Of a DNA stretch of 10,893 bases, positions 6,375-10,893 are shown piece by piece. Position 1 is the first letter of the stretch, and the number at the start of each line of letters is the position of its first letter. The translations under genes were made by a program, and so were the position numbers. The notes under the pieces were generated by a model. That model did not search any database. It saw only the letters and a program-made list of their open reading frames with translations, and was not told the origin of the DNA. The stretch spans positions 1 to 10,893 of the forward strand of contig DASXLL010000285.1 in assembly GCA_036496265.1 (NCBI GenBank), written 5' to 3'. Origin of the DNA: CAYLLN01 sp036496265 (GTDB lineage: Bacteria > Planctomycetota > Planctomycetia > Pirellulales > Pirellulaceae).

Positions 6375-6953
6375 ATGTTTCGATTCATCGTTGCCGCGGC
6401 CATTGCAATCACCGGGATTCTGGCGACGACGCCGGCAAATGCGTTTCATCATCGGTGGGGCGGATGTGGCTATGGCGGCTGTGGATATGGATACGGCGGC
6501 TGTGGCTATGGTGGCTGCGGTTATGGCGGCTATGGGTATGGCGGCTATGGGTACGGCGGCTACGGGTATCGTGGTTATGGTTACCCTGGGTATGGATATG
6601 GTGGTTTTGGGATGGCACCAGCCGGTGGCGGTTATGGGAGCCCGTTGATGGGATATCGAGGGTACGGACCGGTTGCTACGCCGATGTACTCTCAACCGAA
6701 TGTTGTGCCTGTTTCGCCCTATGGCTATGCGATGAATCAGCCGAGCGGCGCAGTCCGTCCTGCGAGCAACAATGCTCCGGTTGTTGCGCAGGGCAAGCCT
6801 GTCGTTGCAAAGGGCATGACGGTCGCTACACAGGGCACACTCAGTAACATGGCTCGACCGAAAGTGGCAACGCCGGCCGCGATTCATGTCGCGGCACCAG
6901 CACGGGCAGCGGTGAACCCCTCGGCGCAGTTAACATCGAACGCGCAGCGGTAG
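6375..6953 (+). CDS. Secreted Gly/Tyr-rich protein with CX4C-X6-CX4C cysteines
   Basis: The product has 192 residues. The start at ATG 6375 has AGGAG at 6363-6367, 7 nt upstream. Residues 1-23 are a clear Sec signal peptide (Arg at 3, hydrophobic core, TPANA before the cut). The mature protein begins FHHRW, then residues 29-80 are almost only Gly and Tyr, built on GGYGY/GGCGY units. Cys 31, 36, 43 and 48 are spaced 4-6-4. Residues 81-192 are rich in Ala, Pro, Val, Gln and Ser with no further Cys. The frame is open further upstream to 6237, but the strong ribosome site and signal peptide fix the start. Such low-complexity GY proteins are common and unassigned in planctomycetes. A structural, cell-wall-associated role with disulphide or tyrosine cross-links is possible but inferred. 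Confidence 0.9.
   Translation: MFRFIVAAAIAITGILATTPANAFHHRWGGCGYGGCGYGYGGCGYGGCGYGGYGYGGYGYGGYGYRGYGYPGYGYGGFGMAPAGGGYGSPLMGYRGYGPVATPMYSQPNVVPVSPYGYAMNQPSGAVRPASNNAPVVAQGKPVVAKGMTVATQGTLSNMARPKVATPAAIHVAAPARAAVNPSAQLTSNAQR
6459..6612 (+). repeat. GGYGY/GGCGY coding minisatellite
   Basis: Degenerate 12-15-bp units (GGCTATGGGTATGGC-like) run through the Gly/Tyr-rich part of the 192-residue protein. The best-kept copies are at about 6520-6570. Units differ mostly by TAT/TAC and TGT/TAT changes. Length variation between strains would be expected. Confidence 0.85.
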
Positions 6954-7044
6954 TCGCTGGCGGACGGCTAGATGGCGATACGACCGGAAGCGCTGGCAAT
7001 CCGAGCGTGGTCGCTTGGGTCGCGCTTTTTTGCAATTGGCAACA

Positions 7045-7097
7045 CCCCCGCCTGGGCACCGGGACTAGACGGGCGGGGGCGGGGGCGATATTTTTTT
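7045..7097 (+). terminator. GC hairpin plus T7 tract between the GY gene and infA
   Basis: CCCCCGCC (7045-7052) can pair with GGCGGGGG (7072-7079). In a second register it can pair with the G-rich arm ending at 7085. In the second register only 5 nt separate the stem from seven T (7091-7097), giving a classical intrinsic terminator shape. It lies 91 nt after the GY-gene stop and only about 30 nt before the infA ribosome site, so it could terminate the GY transcript or act as a leader attenuator for infA. The two exclusive pairings are seen in the sequence; regulation is inference. Confidence 0.65.
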
Positions 7098-7138
7098 GCT
7101 TGGTAAGTTATTGTGCGGCAATGTGTTGGGGAGCGGGT

Positions 7139-7360
7139 ATGGCGCAAAAAGAGGAAGCGTTTGTGGTCAGCGGAACAGTGACCCAGGCGCTGGCGAACAC
7201 GCGGTTTCGCGTGCAGCTCGATACGGGGACGGAGGTTTTGGCCCATGTGGCGGGCAAAATGCGCAAAAATTTCATCCGCATCGTGCCGGGCGACAAAGTG
7301 AATGTTGAGTTGTCGCCGTACGACTTGAGCAAAGGCCGCATTATTTACCGGGAGCGGTAG
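7139..7360 (+). CDS. infA: Translation initiation factor IF-1
   Basis: The product has 73 residues, the normal length for IF-1 (about 72). It binds the ribosomal A site of the 30S subunit and assists IF-2 and IF-3 during initiation; cytoplasmic. The S1-like OB fold is recognisable throughout: SGTVTQALANTRFRVQLDTG, then AHVAGKMRKNFIRI, GDKVNVELSPYDLSKGRI and the ending IIYRER, closely following the classical IF-1 sequence. ATG 7139 is chosen because it gives the canonical N-terminus MAQKEE and has GGAG (7130-7133) 5 nt upstream. The frame is open further upstream to 7007, but that extension has no IF-1 counterpart. It stands alone between two hairpin terminators instead of inside a ribosomal-protein operon, so it is probably monocistronic. 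Confidence 0.97.
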   Translation: MAQKEEAFVVSGTVTQALANTRFRVQLDTGTEVLAHVAGKMRKNFIRIVPGDKVNVELSPYDLSKGRIIYRER

Positions 7361-7434
7361 GAGGAAGAGCGGCAAAGGTCAGAGGTCCGAAGGGAACAAA
7401 CGACGGGAGTCATTGGGAGGCGTGAGGATGTTAC

Positions 7435-7449
7435 GGCACGAATTGTGCC
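7435..7449 (+). other. Small perfect hairpin in the infA 3' region
   Basis: GGCAC (7435-7439) pairs with GTGCC (7445-7449) around a GAATT loop. It lies 12 nt before the terminator at 7462 and could stabilise the infA transcript end. The function is unproven. Confidence 0.35.
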
Positions 7450-7461
7450 TGTGAAACTGCC

Positions 7462-7485
7462 GCCCGCAACGGCGGGTTTTATTTC
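7462..7485 (+). terminator. Intrinsic terminator after infA
   Basis: CCCGC (7463-7467) pairs with GCGGG (7472-7476) around an AACG loop and is followed at once by TTTTATTT. It ends the transcript about 100 nt after the infA stop and 115 nt before the next start. Confidence 0.7.
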
Positions 7486-7599
7486 TGACGCTAAGTGCAA
7501 AACGCTAACTTCACAACGATCTCGCGGCGATTGCAATGGATTGCCAGCGTTTTCATCGCCAGGCGAGTTATTACAAGGTCCATCACCGGAGGAAGAAAC

Positions 7600-9312
7600 G
7601 TGACGCTACTTGTTAAACGGACACTGGTTGTTGCCCTCGCGATCGCGCTTAGCATTTCGTCGCTTTCAACGGCGACGGCGCAATCAGGCAAGTCGGGCGA
7701 GCCGGCAGGCAAGTCGGGCGAGCCGGGGCTGAAGCCCGTGGCCGTCGTCTCCATTGTCAGCATCAAAGAGATGCTCAACGACATCGGCTATGTGACGCGG
7801 ATCGCCGGAATGGCGGATCAAGGCGACACGGCTCGCTTCTTCGCGAGCGCGATGACGAGCGGCATCGACAAGGAGCGGCCGATTGGCCTGTACTTCGTGC
7901 CGAAAAATGGTGAGTTTCATACGATCGCGTTTGTGCCGATGGACAAAGACGGTCTGAACACGATTCTGAAGCTGCACAAAGACCAGCTTGGCGAGGCGAA
8001 GGATGCCGGCGATGGCGTGCTGCAAGTCGGGCGGGCTCGCACGGTGTTTGTGAAGGATCAAAACGGGTGGGCGTTCGTGTCGGAAAATAAACAGCATCTG
8101 GCGGACTTGCCGCAAGATCCGGCTTCGCTGCTGGGCGATTTGCCGAAACACTACAATGTCGCGGCGAAGCTGTTCGTGCAGAACATTCCGGCGGAGCTAC
8201 GGAAAACGGCGATCGATGAAATCAAACTGGGCATCGAGCGGTTTCTGGATTCGCCGGCCGCGCGGCAGCAGAAAATCGACCGCGATCAGGCAAAGCAGCT
8301 CACGAAGGTCTATACGACTCAACTCGAAAAGCTGATCAACGAGGCCGACGAGCTGATGATCGGCCTGGGAATCAACGAGCAGGCGAAGGATGTTGTGCTC
8401 GACGTCGCGTTTTCCGCGAAGGGCGGCACATCGCTGGCCCGCGCGATGGCGCTGCAAGCCGATGCCAAGACGAATTTTGCCGGTTTTGTGCAGCCGGACG
8501 CGGCCATGACGATGACGCTGGCCAGCAAGACCAGCCCGGAAGACATCGCCCAGGCCAGCGCGGCGCTGCAACTATATCGCACGCAGATCGCGAAGGCGAT
8601 TGACGATTCGGCAGACGTTCCACCGAACAAGCGCGACGCGATTAAGGCGCTGCTCGGCCCGCTGTTTGATGTGATCGGCAAGACGATCGCCACCGGCCGG
8701 GCTGACGGCGGGGCGATTGTGATGCTGCAGCCGAAGTCATGTTCGTTCGCCTTTGGCGGCGCGATGGCCGATGGGCCTTCGATGGAAAAAATCCTCGCCC
8801 AGGTCGGCGACCTGATTAAAGACCTTCCGAACGCGCCGAAGCTGCAGCTCAACACCGGCACAGTCGGTGACATGAAGCTGAGTCGCTTGACGGCGCCGAT
8901 TCCGGCTCAGGCCGGCGACATGCGCGAGGTTTTCGGCGAGAATCTTGAGATTCTCATCGGTATCTCGCCCAAGAGTTTCATTGTCGCTGGCGGTAAAAGC
9001 GCCGAGGAACTGCTGAAGAGCGTGCTGCAGAAATCGTCGCAAGAAAGCGAAAAGAGCGTCTCGCCGCTCGATCTGACCATTTCGTTGCTGCCGATTTTGA
9101 AATTCTCGAAGTCGATCGACAGCGACAACCCGGTTGTCAGCCGGATGGTCTCGTCGCTGGAGCAAGGCGGGAACGATCGGGTTTCGATCACAAACAAAGG
9201 CACGACGACCAGCAGCACGACGCGGATTGAGATTCAAGAGGGTGTGATCCGCGCCGGTGGCGAAGGTTTTAAGGCGGGTCAAGCGGCGAGGGTTAATCGC
9301 GGGGCGAGGTAG
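7600..9312 (+). CDS. Secreted protein of unknown function (570 residues)
   Basis: The start is GTG 7600, with GGAGG at 7588-7592 seven nt upstream. It gives a clean Sec signal peptide: MTLLVKR, a hydrophobic core of about 15 residues, then TATA before the cut at about residue 27, with mature Gln28. A longer frame from 7495 would bury this signal and is rejected. The mature protein begins with a duplicated GKSGEP linker and then alpha/beta segments with no catalytic motif that I recognise, including IKEMLNDIGY, RPIGLYFVPKNGEFHTIAFVP, a GWAFVSENKQHL strand-turn, long amphipathic helices around residues 180-260, and a Ser/Thr-rich piece near the end (KGTTTSSTTR). There is no second transmembrane segment and no sorting tail. 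The general style is that of planctomycete-specific secreted proteins. It is probably monocistronic, lying after the infA terminator and convergent with the protease gene. Confidence 0.92.
   Translation: MTLLVKRTLVVALAIALSISSLSTATAQSGKSGEPAGKSGEPGLKPVAVVSIVSIKEMLNDIGYVTRIAGMADQGDTARFFASAMTSGIDKERPIGLYFVPKNGEFHTIAFVPMDKDGLNTILKLHKDQLGEAKDAGDGVLQVGRARTVFVKDQNGWAFVSENKQHLADLPQDPASLLGDLPKHYNVAAKLFVQNIPAELRKTAIDEIKLGIERFLDSPAARQQKIDRDQAKQLTKVYTTQLEKLINEADELMIGLGINEQAKDVVLDVAFSAKGGTSLARAMALQADAKTNFAGFVQPDAAMTMTLASKTSPEDIAQASAALQLYRTQIAKAIDDSADVPPNKRDAIKALLGPLFDVIGKTIATGRADGGAIVMLQPKSCSFAFGGAMADGPSMEKILAQVGDLIKDLPNAPKLQLNTGTVGDMKLSRLTAPIPAQAGDMREVFGENLEILIGISPKSFIVAGGKSAEELLKSVLQKSSQESEKSVSPLDLTISLLPILKFSKSIDSDNPVVSRMVSSLEQGGNDRVSITNKGTTTSSTTRIEIQEGVIRAGGEGFKAGQAARVNRGAR
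7685..7726 (+). repeat. Perfect 21-bp tandem duplication after the signal peptide
   Basis: Two identical 21-bp copies (7685-7705 and 7706-7726) encode two GKSGEP units just after the predicted signal-peptidase site of the 570-residue protein. Exact identity implies recent slippage. It lies in a flexible N-terminal linker, where length change should be tolerated. Confidence 0.95.
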
Positions 9313-9510
9313 GGGCAGAGCGGAGGAGTACTGGAGTACCGGGGAGAGACGTGCTTTTTGTTTCGTATTGCGGGGCATCTGCACTTGCCCCAAGACCGTC
9401 TCATTGGTGGCGCGCTGGCGAAGAAGTGGAAGCGTTGCTGCTAGAGCAAATAGCAATCGATGCGATGGAAGAGCGCACCAGGAATGGTCGCGTTATCCGC
9501 GGCGCGTTAG

Positions 9511-9545
9511 ACCCTCACCCTAGCCCTCTCCCAGGGCGAGAGGGG
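9511..9545. repeat. CCCTCACCCTAGCCCTCTCC-type palindromic repeat
   Basis: CCCTCTC (9524-9530) pairs with GAGAGGG (9538-9544) across a 7-nt loop and is preceded by ACCCTCACCCTAG. This resembles a widely dispersed intergenic repeat found in many high-GC bacterial genomes. Copy number in this genome cannot be seen from one window. Confidence 0.6.
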
Positions 9546-9583
9546 ATGGTGGCTCGGCAGAATTGGCTCACACGCGAAGACTC

Positions 9584-9606
9584 GGCGGCTCAGCAGGAGC
9601 TTCGCC
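9584..9606. repeat. GGCGGCTC/GAGC-TT-CGCC palindrome (REP-like)
   Basis: GGCGGCTC (9584-9591) pairs with GAGC (9597-9600) and CGCC (9603-9606) around an AGCAG loop, with a two-base TT bulge. Its translation in one frame gives GGSAGASPS, a peptide I associate with spurious ORFs over dispersed repeats in planctomycetes. It sits between convergent genes, 34 bp past the stop of the protease gene, and could help end both transcripts. Confidence 0.5.
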
Positions 9607-9639
9607 CTCCCCAACACAAAAAGTCGCGATCGCCGAAAC

Positions 9640-10893
9640 CTATGGCGTGACGGTAGTTTGTGAATTGGCAACTTGCGGCACGGCGGTGCGGCGCGAAGAT
9701 GTTTGCGTGCGGGCGACTTGCAGGGCGGCTTCGAGGAACGAATCGCTGGCGAGCGGCTTGGAGCCGTCTATTGGTTTTAGGGCCATTGTCGGAGGTGGTT
9801 GATTGTCCTTCGCGGCGGTAGCGACGCGCACGGCGACGTCAGGCTTGATGCCGGAGCCGCTGATCGCCTGACCGCTGGGCGTGTACCACTTGGCGGTTGT
9901 CAGGCGGATGCCGACGTTGCTGGCGGCGAGCGGGAAAATGCCCTGCACGGAGCCTTTGCCGTAGCTCTTTTCGCCGACGATCGTGCCACGGCCGTGATCG
10001 CGGATCGCGCCGGCGAGGATTTCGCTGGCGCTGGCCGAATCGTGATCGATAATGATGACGAGCGGCACGCGCCAGGTCCCGGCGACTTCCCCCTTATGAT
10101 CAAAGTCTTCCCGTGGGCTGCGGCCGCGAGTGGCAACGATCAAGCCGTCGTAAACAAACTTGTCGGCCACATCGACGGCGGCTTTCAAGAGGCCGCCGGG
10201 GTTGCCGCGGAGGTCGATGATCAATTCCTTCATCCCCTGCTGGTGCAGCTTCCACAAAGCCGCATCGACATCGCGGCTGGTCGTCTTTTGAAAGCTGGTG
10301 AGCTTCATATAGCCGACGCCGTTTTGCGCATCGACGATTTTGATTTGCTCCACGCTGGGAATTTCGACGCGGCGGCGCGTCAGCGTTAGTGATTGCAGTC
10401 CGCCATTGCTGTTCTTCACTGCCACGACGACCTTGGTGCCTTCGGGGCCGCGGAGCATGTCGGCGAGCGTATCGGGCGAGCAATCGGCTGGCGTTTTGCC
10501 ATCGACGACGACGATCAAATCGCCGTTGCGGATGCCGCCGATGTAAGCCGGACCGTTGGGAATCACGTTCACGATTGAAAGCCCCGCCGGCTCAGTCTTG
10601 AGCTCGACGCCAAGACCGACAAAATTGCCTTCGATCTGCGAGAACAGCTCGTCCATCTGCCCGCCGGTGAGGAAGCTGGAGTATTCGTCGAGTGCGGCAG
10701 CGGCGCCGCTGACGAATTCCATGATGGCCGCCTGTGCCGGCAGGCCGTAGCGATCCCGCAACGTCGCAGCCACGGCTTGCACGAGTTGGCTCGCCTGCCG
10801 CCGATCGGCAACGGACCGCGACAGCACAATTTGCTCAACGTCGCGCTGCAGCGCGGTCAGCTTCTCGACCGGCGCGGTGGAAAGATGTTTTGC
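9640..10893 (-). CDS. ctpA: Carboxy-terminal processing protease, peptidase family S41 (5' end beyond window)
   Basis: The frame is open from the right edge (417 residues seen) to TAG at 9642-9640. Order: a helical N-terminal part ending ALDEYSSFLTGGQMDEL, typical of CTPs; a PDZ domain (about 10630 to 10375; VGLGVELK, GPAYIGGIRNGDLIVVVDG); then the S41 catalytic core with GYMKLTSF, LIIDLRGNPGGLL and SASASEI. The nucleophile is the middle Ser of SASAS (codon 10030-10032). The general-base Lys is in YGKGSVQ (codon 9955-9957), exactly 25 residues later as in known CTPs. The core ends TAKWYTPSGQAI and KPDVAV, followed by a low-complexity tail of about 60 residues. The enzyme trims or degrades proteins from the C-terminus in the envelope. 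The export signal would lie outside the window. A GTG at 10827 is internal, not the start. The symbol is a family-level name; paralogues (ctpB, prc) are possible. Confidence 0.95.
   Translation of the reverse strand, partial: AKHLSTAPVEKLTALQRDVEQIVLSRSVADRRQASQLVQAVAATLRDRYGLPAQAAIMEFVSGAAAALDEYSSFLTGGQMDELFSQIEGNFVGLGVELKTEPAGLSIVNVIPNGPAYIGGIRNGDLIVVVDGKTPADCSPDTLADMLRGPEGTKVVVAVKNSNGGLQSLTLTRRRVEIPSVEQIKIVDAQNGVGYMKLTSFQKTTSRDVDAALWKLHQQGMKELIIDLRGNPGGLLKAAVDVADKFVYDGLIVATRGRSPREDFDHKGEVAGTWRVPLVIIIDHDSASASEILAGAIRDHGRGTIVGEKSYGKGSVQGIFPLAASNVGIRLTTAKWYTPSGQAISGSGIKPDVAVRVATAAKDNQPPPTMALKPIDGSKPLASDSFLEAALQVARTQTSSRRTAVPQVANSQTTVTP

Larger units (their letters stand above)
9313..9639. other. 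Convergent intergenic region with REP-like palindromes
   Basis: This 327-bp gap between convergent genes contains no convincing gene. It holds an 8-bp direct repeat (GGAGTACT/GGAGTACC, about 9324-9339), a GGGGCA/TGCCCC stem-loop (9372-9391) without a T tract, and two dispersed-repeat-like palindromes (9511-9545 and 9584-9606). Open frames here (88-99 codons) run through the repeats and give peptides such as GGSAGASPS, which I judge to be repeat translation and not protein. Confidence 0.6.

Noticed and set aside
6459..6612. Regular short repeats that might suggest a CRISPR-like or intergenic array
   Set aside because: The units are 12-15 bp with no spacers and keep one reading frame of a protein with a clear signal peptide.
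7495..7599. Upstream extension of the 570-residue secreted protein
   Set aside because: It would place 35 residues ahead of an excellent signal peptide, while GTG 7600 has a strong GGAGG at the right spacing.
9351..9802. Open frames of 79-99 codons in the convergent intergenic region
   Set aside because: They run through palindromic repeats and into the antisense of the protease gene, have no ribosome sites I can support, and give repeat-derived peptides.
9799..10389. 196-codon plus-strand frame opposite the protease gene
   Set aside because: It is the antisense shadow of a clear S41 protease core with its Ser and Lys at the expected 25-residue distance.

Overview
The window reads like a chromosomal segment of a planctomycete, probably of the Pirellulales type. 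The main evidence is two genes whose products share an N-terminal basic stretch followed by an LE-x-F-E-x-R-(R)-LL-A/M-A motif (the LEPR-XLL-like leader of large planctomycete secreted proteins). One of these proteins also carries NEVQ-type beta repeats, Ig/cadherin-like domains and a C-terminal dockerin-like tandem. The order-level placement is inference from protein style, not from a marker phylogeny.

Left part (1-6086): two large exported or surface proteins are encoded divergently. The first (622 to beyond position 1, minus strand) is cut by the window edge. It shows the leader, the start of an Ig-like domain and a long Trp/Asp/Gly/Tyr-rich stretch. The second (1317-6086, plus) is a complete 1589-residue multidomain protein ending in dockerin-like repeats. 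Between their starts lie an 11-C/G homopolymer that sits inside a TTGACA/TATATT promoter-like arrangement facing the minus-strand gene, and a 165-bp remnant of the 3' end of a lost paralogue of the 1589-residue protein (about 83% nucleotide identity, no gaps, by hand count).

Middle part (6087-7485): a small secreted Gly/Tyr-rich protein with four regularly spaced cysteines (6375-6953) is followed by a strong GC hairpin with a T tract. Then comes infA (translation initiation factor IF-1, 7139-7360), followed by a second hairpin with a T-rich tail.

Right part (7600-10893): a secreted 570-residue protein of unknown function (7600-9312, plus) is convergent with the C-terminal part of an S41 carboxy-terminal processing protease (10893 to 9640, minus, start outside the window). 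Their 327-bp intergenic space holds two imperfect palindromes that look like dispersed REP-type repeats.

Apart from infA, every gene in the window is, or is likely to be, exported: two giant surface or extracellular proteins, a Gly/Tyr structural-type protein, an unknown secreted protein and an envelope protease. The most interesting signals are the possible phase-variable promoter, the dead paralogue tail with a conserved C-terminal signature, and the way both giant proteins appear to have a long insert placed inside an otherwise recognisable domain.
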